Of a DNA stretch of 64,000 nucleotides, positions 8,566 to 17,572 are shown piece by piece; position 1 is the first letter of the stretch; each line of letters starts with the position of its first letter. Under the pieces are notes generated by a model, which was given only the letters and a program-made list of their open reading frames with translations, did no database searches and was not told the origin of the DNA. Both the position numbers and the translations under genes were made by a program. Source of the stretch: an uncultured Acidobacteriia bacterium (GTDB lineage: Bacteria; Acidobacteriota; Terriglobia; Bryobacterales; Bryobacteraceae); assembly GCA_903881085.1 (NCBI GenBank), contig CAIRSA010000226.1, positions 29,143 through 93,142 on the forward strand. The letters run 5' to 3'.

Positions 8566-10278
8566 ATGATCCGGCTCTTTGTACCTGTGTGCAGCTTAGC
8601 ATTTGCGCTTTTTGCGGGAACGATGTGCTGCGCCTCGGCGGCGCGTATCAATGTGCGGGATTACGGCGCCAAAGGCGATGGCATTGCCGACGATGCACCG
8701 GCAATCCAGAAGGCGATCGAGGCGGCTCGAGGAAAGGGGCCCGGCACTGTGGTTACGATCCCGGCGGGCAGGTACCGGCTGAATCCGATCACGCCCGCGA
8801 GCAAATGTCACATGGAGTTTTCACATGCCAGCGGCATCCGGCTCGAAGGCGAAACCGCAACAATCATTATCGCCACCGATCCGACAAAAGCCATGATCTG
8901 CGTGGTAGATTCGAGCGACATCGGAATCAGCGTTCTGAAAATGGACCGGCATCCGTTCGTCTTTACGCAGGGGATGGTGGAATCTGCAGACCCGGACGGT
9001 AAGGCCGTGGTCGTTGTGGTCGATGAGGGCTACGACGATCCAGATTCGCAATACATCGCGCGCCAGGATTTCATGATGATCTTCAGCGACCCCGATACAG
9101 GCACCTGGGATCACGATGCCCCGTGGCCGCCGCTGATCGAGAAACGTGAAAAACTGGCCCCACGCCGCTTCCGGCTCGCGCTATCCCGCGCGCCCAAGGC
9201 TGTCTATGTTGGCAAGCCGTTTGTCATCTGGAAAAATGTGTATCGCGGGGCCGGCTTTTCGCTCAATCGCTCGCGCAACGTGCAGATCGAAGATGTCGAT
9301 TATTATGGATGCGGGGCGAATGCGGGTTTCTTTATCAACCGCTGCGAAGGAGACATCGTCTTCCGCCGCTTCCGCGTTATGGTTCCTCCAAATTCACGAC
9401 GCCGCTTTTCTGCGTCGGGCGGTTCCATGGTGTTCAACAATCGCATCAAACTGCTGGTGGAGCAGTGCGAATTCACCAATACGGACGACGACGGGTTCAA
9501 CATGGGCACAAACAGCTCGCACATCTTTTCGCAGCAAAGCCCGCGCATGGTGACGATCGAAAAAACGGGCGCCGAGTATCGCCCGGGCGATAACGTCGCT
9601 CTGTGGGATTGGGCCGATAAGAAAATGCGTACAGAGGCAAAGGTCGTCGGCTCCGTTTGTGACGAGCCAACGCGCTCGTGCCGTGTCACGCTCGATCGCG
9701 ACGTGACGGTGCTCAAGACCGGCCCCGCTTCGGCGACGCGCAAAGCCAATGAATACGATGGTATCGACCGACTGGTGAATCCCGACGACGTGGGCAGCGT
9801 CATCATCCGTAATTCGATATTTCACAGCCTGCGGGCACGGAACATCCTGATCAAGGCTTCGAACAGCATCATCGAAAACAACGAATTCCGCCACACAGCC
9901 ATGGCGGCGATCCTGGTGGGTCCGGAGTTCTACTGGGATGAAGGGCCCTCCGTACACGACCTGATCATTCGCAACAATCGTTTCATCAATGTAAGTGGGA
10001 GTAACATCTTCGTTGGAACGCATAAGTCGGAGCAGTCGCTCGATAATCGCCGCATCACCATCGAAGGCAATACGTTCCTCCGCTATGGCCATTACGCATT
10101 CGGAACAGCCGGCAAGCAGGGCACGGCGGTTTATGTCCGCAATACGGATGGCGTGACTGTGCGCAACAATCGCATGGAATCGCCCGACACGGCATCGCCG
10201 AAGATTTCTCCAATATTGATTGAGGCCAGCAAGCATGCGATTGTCAGCGCGAACACCCTGCCAGAGGAGCGCAAGTGA
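8566..10278 (+). CDS. Secreted parallel beta-helix protein (pectate-lyase-3 / GH110-like fold)
   Basis: 570 residues from the ATG at 8566 (an in-frame GTG lies at 8551). Signal peptide about 1-25; then INVRDYGAKGDGIADD, the hallmark opening of Pectate_lyase_3 beta-helix proteins; then many beta-helix coils (IIRNSIF, IIENNEF, LIIRNNRF, ITIEGNTF). The central part aligns with its neighbour at 10275 around a conserved C.F...DD motif (C301, D308, D309). The first acidic residue of the neighbour's likely catalytic set is replaced here by G285 (SASGGSMVF). It may therefore be a divergent glycosidase or a non-catalytic glycan binder. First gene of a three-gene operon with GTGA and ATGA overlaps. Confidence 0.8.
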   Translation: MIRLFVPVCSLAFALFAGTMCCASAARINVRDYGAKGDGIADDAPAIQKAIEAARGKGPGTVVTIPAGRYRLNPITPASKCHMEFSHASGIRLEGETATIIIATDPTKAMICVVDSSDIGISVLKMDRHPFVFTQGMVESADPDGKAVVVVVDEGYDDPDSQYIARQDFMMIFSDPDTGTWDHDAPWPPLIEKREKLAPRRFRLALSRAPKAVYVGKPFVIWKNVYRGAGFSLNRSRNVQIEDVDYYGCGANAGFFINRCEGDIVFRRFRVMVPPNSRRRFSASGGSMVFNNRIKLLVEQCEFTNTDDDGFNMGTNSSHIFSQQSPRMVTIEKTGAEYRPGDNVALWDWADKKMRTEAKVVGSVCDEPTRSCRVTLDRDVTVLKTGPASATRKANEYDGIDRLVNPDDVGSVIIRNSIFHSLRARNILIKASNSIIENNEFRHTAMAAILVGPEFYWDEGPSVHDLIIRNNRFINVSGSNIFVGTHKSEQSLDNRRITIEGNTFLRYGHYAFGTAGKQGTAVYVRNTDGVTVRNNRMESPDTASPKISPILIEASKHAIVSANTLPEERK

Positions 10279-12005
10279 GACGCATCACCTGGATTATGGC
10301 ACTGGCTCTATCCATAGAAGCCTCCGCGCAGACGGTTCTCGATGTCACGAAATTCGGAGCGCACGCTGGCGACGGCAGCGACACGACTCCGGCAGTTCAA
10401 GAGGCGCTTGCACGCTGCCGCGCGCAGGGCCACAAGAAGATTATTTTCCCTACCGGCACTTACGATTTCTGGCCCGACCGTGCAGCCGGCGAATATGTCT
10501 ATGCAAGCAATAACGACGCCGGCCTGAAGCGCGTCGCGTTCCCGGTGAAGAACCTCCAAAATGTGGAGATCGATGGGCAGGGATCGAAGTTCATCTTTCA
10601 CGGCGCGGTCAATCCCTTCGTTCTCGAACGTGCGAGCAACATAACGATCCGCAATCTGACGATCGACTGGAAGCGGCCGTTCCACAATGAAGTGCGCATC
10701 AGCGCGATAACCGGCGACGGGCTCGATGTCGAGATCTCGGAGCAGTTTCCTTATCGCATTGCGAAAGGACTGCTGTTCTTCGTCGGCGAAAACGGCGAAA
10801 GCTGCGGCAAGCGAAATCGCGATCCATGCCCGGCCGGCGACATGCTCGAGTTCGATACACAGAAACGCGAGACCGCATACATGGTGCGCGATTTCTACTA
10901 CGCACCCTATATTCAGGCCACCGCCCTCGGCAACGGGAAAGTACATATCGTCGAGCCTGGGTTCAAGGGCACACCGGGCAACACGCTGGTGTTCGGGATG
11001 ACGAACCGCAATCATCCAGCGTTCACGATCTCTGACAGCGCATCGATTCGACTCGAAAACGTCACCATCCATCACTGCGGAGGCATGGGTGTGGTTGCTC
11101 AGCGCACACGCGACATCGAACTCTCCGCCGTGAAGGTGACACCCTCAGCGGGACGGATTGTCAGCCTGCCTGCCGACGCGACGCACTTCGTCAACTGCAG
11201 CGGCCGCATCGTCATGCGCGATTGCCTGTTTGAGAATCAGTTGGACGATGCCACCAACATTCACGGCATTTACGCGCAGGTAACGCGGCGCGTCTCAGCG
11301 GTGGAGATCGAAGTGAAGCTGATGCATCCGCAACAGCGGGGAATCGATTTCATCGCTCCAGGGGAAACGATCGAGTTCGTGCATGCACCGAGTCTCGTCA
11401 CTTACAGCCAGGCGCGCGCGAAATCGGTAACCAGGCTGAACGACGAGTATACACGGGTGGTGATGCATACTCCGCTGCCGCAGGAATTACGGGTAGGAGA
11501 TGCTATCGCCGGGGCCTCCACGTATCCCGAAGTGCTTATCCGCAACTGCACCATCCGCGGAAATCGCGCCCGCGGCCTGCTGCTAGGATCTCGTGGCAAG
11601 ACGGTGATAGAAGAAAACACTTTCCATACTCCCGGTGCGGCCATTCTAATGGAAGGCGACGCCCGCTACTGGTTTGAACAGGCAGGAGTGCGCGACCTGA
11701 CAATCCGCAAGAATACTTTCGACAACTGCAACTTTGGCGTATGGGGCAAAGCGACCATCGAAGTCGGGGCGGGAATTGAAGCGACTGAAAGGGCCTCAAG
11801 CCGCTACAACCGCAACATCGTAATTGAGGACAATCTGTTTCGCGTGTTCGACCGCGGGCGGCTTGTACTTGCGTATTCGGTGGATGGCATCACCATCCAT
11901 AGAAATCGCATCGAACCGGGTAGCGCGTATCCTCCAACCAATCAGCAGGGCCCCCGCTTCGACATCACACACTCAGACCGCGTCAAGATCGAGGACCAAC
12001 AATGA
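10275..12005 (+). CDS. GH110-like alpha-galactosidase (parallel beta-helix glycoside hydrolase)
   Basis: 576 residues. The GTG start overlaps the previous stop as GTGA and is preceded by GAGGAG. Signal peptide about 1-18, then VLDVTKFGAHAGDGSDTTPA, the opening of a beta-helix glycosidase. A DATHF motif (D301) and a DDATNIHGIY motif (D324, D325) match the pattern I associate with GH110 exo-alpha-1,3-galactosidases, including the 23/24-residue spacing of three acidic residues. The product would act in the periplasm or outside the cell on terminal galactose or a similar sugar. The gene lies between a divergent paralogue and a TonB receptor, so released sugars could be taken up by the latter. Family assignment is by eye. 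Confidence 0.72.
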   Translation: MRRITWIMALALSIEASAQTVLDVTKFGAHAGDGSDTTPAVQEALARCRAQGHKKIIFPTGTYDFWPDRAAGEYVYASNNDAGLKRVAFPVKNLQNVEIDGQGSKFIFHGAVNPFVLERASNITIRNLTIDWKRPFHNEVRISAITGDGLDVEISEQFPYRIAKGLLFFVGENGESCGKRNRDPCPAGDMLEFDTQKRETAYMVRDFYYAPYIQATALGNGKVHIVEPGFKGTPGNTLVFGMTNRNHPAFTISDSASIRLENVTIHHCGGMGVVAQRTRDIELSAVKVTPSAGRIVSLPADATHFVNCSGRIVMRDCLFENQLDDATNIHGIYAQVTRRVSAVEIEVKLMHPQQRGIDFIAPGETIEFVHAPSLVTYSQARAKSVTRLNDEYTRVVMHTPLPQELRVGDAIAGASTYPEVLIRNCTIRGNRARGLLLGSRGKTVIEENTFHTPGAAILMEGDARYWFEQAGVRDLTIRKNTFDNCNFGVWGKATIEVGAGIEATERASSRYNRNIVIEDNLFRVFDRGRLVLAYSVDGITIHRNRIEPGSAYPPTNQQGPRFDITHSDRVKIEDQQ

Positions 12006-12034
12006 GAAAACCTGAATTTCAAAGGAGCCTGTTT

Positions 12035-15000
12035 ATGATATTCGTCAAAACCGCCTTGCTGTTGATCGCATTTGCCTGTGCGTGGGCGCAGTCACCGACC
12101 GCCACGCTGATCGGTGTTGTCCAGGACCCAAGCGGACTGGCAGTGGTGAACGCTGCGATCACCGTACACAATGCGGATACGGGAATCGACTCGCGCGCAC
12201 GCACCGGTGCTGACGGCACCTTCACTATGCCCAACTTGAACTCCGGAACCTACCACGTAACCATCGAAAAAGAAGGCTTTCAATCGTTGCGCGAAACCGG
12301 TATCCGGCTCCAGGTGCAGCAATCGGCACGCATCGAGTTCAACTTGCAGGTGGGGACCATCTCCCAGGTGGTGCAGGTATCGGCGGAGACGCCGCTGGTG
12401 AACACGGAAAACGCCACACGCGGCGCTGTCGTCGATAACAGCGAGATCACGCAGATGCCCCTGCTCGGCCGCAACTTCAATGACCTCGCGCTGCTCTCGC
12501 CCGGCATCACGTCGGGACCGCAGCAGGTGGGCGGCGCGGGCATGTCGGCCAACGGCACACGGCCGGACAATGTCAACCTTCTAATCGACGGCGTGCAAAC
12601 GCGCGATATCGCCGGGGGCAATGTGCTGGGCGTCGACTCGGCAAATCTGGAGTCCGTGCAGGAGTTCCGAATCATGACCAACAACTACTCGTCGGAATAC
12701 GGGCAGGTGGCGGGCGGCATCATCACGCTGGCCATGAAGAGCGGCACCAACCTGCTGCACGGGTCGGCGTTCGAGTACGCACGCAACTCCGTCTTCGACG
12801 CGCGAAACTTCTTCGCCGCCAGCAAGGGCGACCTTAGCCTGCATCAGTTCGGCGGCGCGTTCGATGGCCCTGTTTACATTCCGAAGATCTTTGACGGGCG
12901 CAACAAGACATTCTTCCTCGTCTCGATCGAACAGTCTCGCCAGGTCACTCCGCAATCGGGTCTGATCACAGTACCCACAGCTCTTGAACGCATCGGCAAC
13001 TTCACTCAGACCACCACTGCGGCGGGCGCGCCGGTCACGTTGAAAGACCCGCTTAATGGCAACGCACTCTTCCCGGGGGCGACGATTCCGGCCAGCAGGC
13101 TCAGCCCGATCTCGCAAAAGGTTGTCCCATTCTGGCCCGAACTCAACCGCACCGGCCGCGTGAACAACTATGCGTTTGGAGTTAGTACGTTTCAGAACAC
13201 GGGAAAGGTCTCAGTGAAGATAGATGAAAATCTCACCCCGCGTGACCGGTTGAGCGTAAAGATCGCGATGATGGGCACTGACTACAACAGCCTCGGCGGC
13301 AATACGGCGCCACAGTTCCTGCAACCCAAGCACCGCAAATGGCCGGTCCCGGGCGCGACGTATACGCGCAACCTCACATCGACGATGATTCTCGAAACGC
13401 GCTTCGGATTATCACGCGCGCTGCAGCAGGTCGGCTCGCAATTTCTCGGCCAGAGCATGGCCGAACAACTGGGAATACCCGGCACATCGCTCAATCCCAG
13501 CGTGGCCGCGTTTCCGCTGTTCAACGTAAGCGGCTTTGCACAAGTCGGCGATCCCGCGTCAAATCCCAACTGGAGCGTGACAGAGAATTACCAGAGTTCC
13601 AGCACCTTAACCTGGGTCAAGGGGCGGCATCTCCTCAAAGCCGGCGGAGAAGCCGACCGCGCTCGTGCCAGTAACCTTGCCACCAACAATGCCAACGGCA
13701 ACTTTCCGTTCCTCGGCAACCTCACCGGAGTTGCCTTTGCCGATTTCCAACTGGGCATGCCGGACAGCTCTTCGCGCCTGCTGAATCCGAATGTGGTCTA
13801 TATGCGCAAAAACTCGTACTTCTTCTTCGGCCAGGACGATTTCAAAATCAATTCGCGGCTGACGTTGAACCTCGGCCTGCGCTACGAACTGAATCTGCCG
13901 CCTACAGAAAAGTACGGCCGATGGTCGAACTTCATTCCCGATAAGAATGTGATCGCAATATCGAGCGACAGCGCAATTCCCAATCTGGCGCAGCAACTGG
14001 CGACGGTGAACCTCACGGGCAAGGTGCAATTGGCGAAAGACCTCAACCTTCCCGACTCACTTGTTCATGCTGATAAGAACGGCTGGGCTCCGCGCATCGG
14101 ACTTGCATGGCGTCCGTTCGGCGGCAACCGGACATCGGTCCGCGGCGGGTGGGGCATGTTCTATGGTCAGGATTATCTTGCGCCCTACTACACCTACATG
14201 GGCGGCATGTATCCGTTCCAGCTGAGCCAGACATTTTCGCGGCTCACTACTGACCCGACGCTGCTTACGCTGGCCAACCCCTTCCCCGCAACGCGCGCCA
14301 GCTTCGGCGGCACGACGTCCATATCGGGCATTCAGCTCGACATGAAGATGCCACGCGTGCAGAACTACAACCTGACAATTGAGCACCAACTGGATAGCCA
14401 GACCGCCATCGAAGTCGCCTATAGCGGGTCGATCGGCAGAAGGCTGAGCCGGGCATGGGATATCAACCAGCCGTATTATTATCAGCCACAATTATGGGGG
14501 CCGAATAACTCCATTCCGCGGCCGTATACAGGATGGGGTACTGTAACTTACGTTTCTTACGGCTCGCTGTCTAACTACAACGCCGCATTGTTCAGCCTGC
14601 GCCGCCGCATGGGGCGCGGTGTGATGTTCCGCTTCAATTACACCTATAGCAAAGCGCTCGACGAGGCGTCATCGTATCAGGCGTCTGCGCCGGGTGGCTT
14701 CCGCGGCGTGCAGGATGCGCGTAATCCTTCGCTCGAATACGGCCGCGCAGATTTCGATGCGCGTCACGTATACAGCTTCAACTTCACGTATCAATCACCG
14801 CTGCACTCCGTAGTGGGACGCGGATGGCAATTGGCTGGCACCGGACGAGGCAGTTCCGGCTTCCCCATCACTCCTGCGACTTCCGCGGCAAACCAGGCGC
14901 TCGGCCAGGCGCCGCGCCCGGACCGTGTCTGCAATGGTGGACTCACTAGCGTTTCTCCGCAGCGCTGGTTTGACACAAGCTGCTTTACTACCGTACCGAG

Positions 15001-15256
15001 CGGCGCATTCCGGCCGGGCAATTCCGGACGCGGAATTCTGGATGGCCCCGGTTTTCAGACCATCAATCTTTCGCTCTCGCGCACCTTCAAGTTCGCCGAG
15101 CGGCAGTCGCTGCAGTTCCGCTTCGAGGCGTTCAATGTGCGCAATCACGCCAATTTCTTCCCGCCGAACCTGAACGTGAACCTGGCGGCGGGCGGCACGA
15201 TAGTGACGGCCGATAGCCCGCGAGCGATTCAGTTTGCGGTGCGATACCAGTTCTGA
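12035..15256 (+). CDS. TonB-dependent receptor, Oar-like
   Basis: 1073 residues from the ATG at 12035, chosen over the ATG at 12002 because an AAAGGAG lies just before it and a clean signal peptide (MIFVKTALLLIAFACAWA) follows. The 12002 ATG does overlap the preceding stop as ATGA, so coupling is possible. Carboxypeptidase-like domain about 20-105 (LIGVVQDPSGLAVV), plug domain (LLGRNFNDL, LLIDGVQTRD), barrel ending FAVRYQF. Last gene of the beta-helix operon, so it probably imports the products of those enzymes. Clear paralogue of the receptor at 24427-27633 (shared LWGPNN and RRRM.RG..FRFNY stretches). Confidence 0.93.
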   Translation: MIFVKTALLLIAFACAWAQSPTATLIGVVQDPSGLAVVNAAITVHNADTGIDSRARTGADGTFTMPNLNSGTYHVTIEKEGFQSLRETGIRLQVQQSARIEFNLQVGTISQVVQVSAETPLVNTENATRGAVVDNSEITQMPLLGRNFNDLALLSPGITSGPQQVGGAGMSANGTRPDNVNLLIDGVQTRDIAGGNVLGVDSANLESVQEFRIMTNNYSSEYGQVAGGIITLAMKSGTNLLHGSAFEYARNSVFDARNFFAASKGDLSLHQFGGAFDGPVYIPKIFDGRNKTFFLVSIEQSRQVTPQSGLITVPTALERIGNFTQTTTAAGAPVTLKDPLNGNALFPGATIPASRLSPISQKVVPFWPELNRTGRVNNYAFGVSTFQNTGKVSVKIDENLTPRDRLSVKIAMMGTDYNSLGGNTAPQFLQPKHRKWPVPGATYTRNLTSTMILETRFGLSRALQQVGSQFLGQSMAEQLGIPGTSLNPSVAAFPLFNVSGFAQVGDPASNPNWSVTENYQSSSTLTWVKGRHLLKAGGEADRARASNLATNNANGNFPFLGNLTGVAFADFQLGMPDSSSRLLNPNVVYMRKNSYFFFGQDDFKINSRLTLNLGLRYELNLPPTEKYGRWSNFIPDKNVIAISSDSAIPNLAQQLATVNLTGKVQLAKDLNLPDSLVHADKNGWAPRIGLAWRPFGGNRTSVRGGWGMFYGQDYLAPYYTYMGGMYPFQLSQTFSRLTTDPTLLTLANPFPATRASFGGTTSISGIQLDMKMPRVQNYNLTIEHQLDSQTAIEVAYSGSIGRRLSRAWDINQPYYYQPQLWGPNNSIPRPYTGWGTVTYVSYGSLSNYNAALFSLRRRMGRGVMFRFNYTYSKALDEASSYQASAPGGFRGVQDARNPSLEYGRADFDARHVYSFNFTYQSPLHSVVGRGWQLAGTGRGSSGFPITPATSAANQALGQAPRPDRVCNGGLTSVSPQRWFDTSCFTTVPSGAFRPGNSGRGILDGPGFQTINLSLSRTFKFAERQSLQFRFEAFNVRNHANFFPPNLNVNLAAGGTIVTADSPRAIQFAVRYQF

Positions 15257-15265
15257 GCCCGCGCA

Positions 15266-17572
15266 CTACTTGCGAATGAGCATGACCTCGGCCACTGCAA
15301 CCGATGACGAGAATCCGCCGGTGCCTGGCTCAAGTGCCCATTTCAGCGTCAGCGAACCGTTGGCGGTGGCTTCCGCCGGTACGTCGAACTCCACCGGGCG
15401 AATCGGCGTGGGACGGGCAAGATAGGGATGGACCTCAATTCCGTCGTTGGCGGTCAGCCTGTACTTGGGCGCGTTTGACCAACCAACATAGACCACTCGC
15501 ACCCGGTAGCGGGCATGAACGTCCAGGTCTTCATAACGCATGGTGAGCGGATTGTCCATGCGCGCGCCTGCATAATCCCACCACTCGGTTGGTGTTTCCA
15601 GGTGCGGTCCTGAACCTTCTGAACGGAACTGGTTGAACACGGAATGGAAGGAACTTGGATCGGATGCGTAGCCGGGACCAGACATCACAAGATGCGGCTG
15701 CATGCCCGGTTTCCCCAGGTCGTCATAAAAGCCACCGGGGCCGGGGTTGGTGCGATTTACAATCTTGTCGATGCCCGTCATCCGCTCCCGGTCCGTCTTC
15801 ATGCCGCGTATCGATTCAAACTGTTGCTTCAACCAGAAGCGGCTGTTGAGCGGGAAGTCAACCATGTCGAGGTTGGCGCCGCGGCCGAAGTGCACGGCAC
15901 GGTAGAGATCGACGCTAAGCTGCATTCCGATGCGTTGATAGAGCGCCTCAGCCAAGGCGAAGATGCGCGTGCGCAGATCCTGGCCGACGGGCTTCACCGC
16001 CGCCTCGTCGAGCGTGTGCTCCGCTTGATCCATTGCCATGACGGCGCCCAGGCGCGGCGCATCGCGCAGGCGGTCCATCGCCTGCTGTTCGAGCGAGGTT
16101 TCATAGAGCAGCCGCCGCCGGACGTAAGCATCGTAATAGGCGCGATACAGTCCTTGCTGAAAGCGCCAATTGCGCAGCATCTGCGGCGTGGCGGCGCGTT
16201 CCATGGCGCGGAACTGGAGCAGCGTCTGATCCACCATCGCGTTGGCGGCCAGCGGACCGCGCCAGTTTCTTTCAAGACTCAACAGCCCTTGCGTAAACTG
16301 GTCCTCGAACTCCGGACCGATGAAATAGCGCGCATATTCGCGCAGCAACGGCATAACCTCTGCATCCGGATTCCAGCCCAGACCGCTCCAAAGCGTCTTG
16401 TTCACATCATCATTGACGCCTTCGGAATAGGTGAGAAAGCCTGTGCTGTGCGGAATCATGAGGCGGAAGATTCTCGCGTGGTCGACCGGTCGCGGATTGA
16501 TGCTCTCGCGCCCCTCGGTGGCGGCAAAGGCTGTATCCCAATCAGGAACGGGATACTCACAAAGGAAGTTGTGCGTGATGTCCGGATAGAGGCGGATGGG
16601 GTAGCGCGATGGCACCTTCGTGCGCAGTTCCGCCACTGGCATGCCGGTCCACGGACCGTATACGATACCGTTCAACCACGCCGGCTGTTTCCCGACGATG
16701 GTGAGAAATTCCTCGAATTGCGGCCGGTCGAAGCCTTGCGGCGAGATCCACATCTGCGCTTTCGGATGCGTCTGGCGCAACACCACCGCTTCCTTCTCCA
16801 GCAGGTCCATCAAAGGCCGCGGCGGCGTGCTGCCGGGGTCGCCGCCCGGGACAAACACAGCATCGATGCGCGGCAATTTGCGGAAAACTTCGCCCCACTC
16901 CTTGAGCGCGAATTCGACAGTTTGCGGATTGGTGTAGTCCTTATCCATGGCCGGATACCAGACCCACACCTGTAAGCCGTACTCGGCGATGATGCGTGAC
17001 ATCTGCGCCATCATTTCGATTTTCGGAAGCAGAAAGTGCGGGCTCTGGTCGCGATCGTCGGAGCGTGGTGGAATCAACTCAATGGCATTGGCTCCGAAGA
17101 CCACCAGATCGCGCACGTACTGTTCGAACACTTCCGGAGTCCAGGCGTCATAGGTATTGACCTTGGGCCGGTAGCCGATCTGGTGGCCGCGCAGCGGGTA
17201 CTTGGGGCTTGTGCGGATGTCGGCAGGGGCGGCGATTTCAGCCGCGCCTTTGGACATGCGCAGTTCGCGCAGAAAACGCCCGACGCCGAACAGCGTGCCG
17301 CGTTCATCGTTGCCCTGAATCTCAACGCTGTCTGCACGCACCTGCAAACGGAATCCCTCGGCTGGACCTGTGCCGGTTGCATGACGAATGTTGACGGGCA
17401 CGGCGCCGGCGGACCAATCGAGCCCAGTGCGCGCCTTCACTTCGTGCGCCAGCATCTCCACCGCTTTCTTTTCCGGCCCGGTCAGACCAGGTGCGGGAAC
17501 GATATGCGCGTTACGCAGATCGAGCGCCGCCATCGGCGCACAGCAAAGTAGAAAGATTGCAAGGTATGTCAT
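15266..17572 (-). CDS. Secreted glycoside hydrolase with GH20/GH67-type N-terminal domain
   Basis: 768 residues; signal peptide about 1-16. Residues about 20-125 form the alpha/beta domain that precedes the barrel in GH20, GH67 and GH84 enzymes (DERGTLFGVGRFLREL is its usual end). A (beta/alpha)8-like region follows with YDAWTPEVFEQYVRDLVVFGAN and a possible acidic centre around VFVPGGDPGS. The C-terminal 110 residues look like a beta-sandwich with Y..RVVYVGWSN. It is not a clear member of one family, so I call it an unassigned glycoside hydrolase. Its ATG directly follows the stop of the DUF6351-like gene, making it the last gene of the operon that starts at 24200. Convergent with the receptor ending at 15256, nine bases apart. 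Confidence 0.7.
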   Translation of the reverse strand: MTYLAIFLLCCAPMAALDLRNAHIVPAPGLTGPEKKAVEMLAHEVKARTGLDWSAGAVPVNIRHATGTGPAEGFRLQVRADSVEIQGNDERGTLFGVGRFLRELRMSKGAAEIAAPADIRTSPKYPLRGHQIGYRPKVNTYDAWTPEVFEQYVRDLVVFGANAIELIPPRSDDRDQSPHFLLPKIEMMAQMSRIIAEYGLQVWVWYPAMDKDYTNPQTVEFALKEWGEVFRKLPRIDAVFVPGGDPGSTPPRPLMDLLEKEAVVLRQTHPKAQMWISPQGFDRPQFEEFLTIVGKQPAWLNGIVYGPWTGMPVAELRTKVPSRYPIRLYPDITHNFLCEYPVPDWDTAFAATEGRESINPRPVDHARIFRLMIPHSTGFLTYSEGVNDDVNKTLWSGLGWNPDAEVMPLLREYARYFIGPEFEDQFTQGLLSLERNWRGPLAANAMVDQTLLQFRAMERAATPQMLRNWRFQQGLYRAYYDAYVRRRLLYETSLEQQAMDRLRDAPRLGAVMAMDQAEHTLDEAAVKPVGQDLRTRIFALAEALYQRIGMQLSVDLYRAVHFGRGANLDMVDFPLNSRFWLKQQFESIRGMKTDRERMTGIDKIVNRTNPGPGGFYDDLGKPGMQPHLVMSGPGYASDPSSFHSVFNQFRSEGSGPHLETPTEWWDYAGARMDNPLTMRYEDLDVHARYRVRVVYVGWSNAPKYRLTANDGIEVHPYLARPTPIRPVEFDVPAEATANGSLTLKWALEPGTGGFSSSVAVAEVMLIRK

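Noticed and set aside
15644..16975. 443-codon plus-strand frame
   Set aside because: Antisense to the glycoside hydrolase 15266-17572; rich in Arg/His/Ala runs and no known motif.
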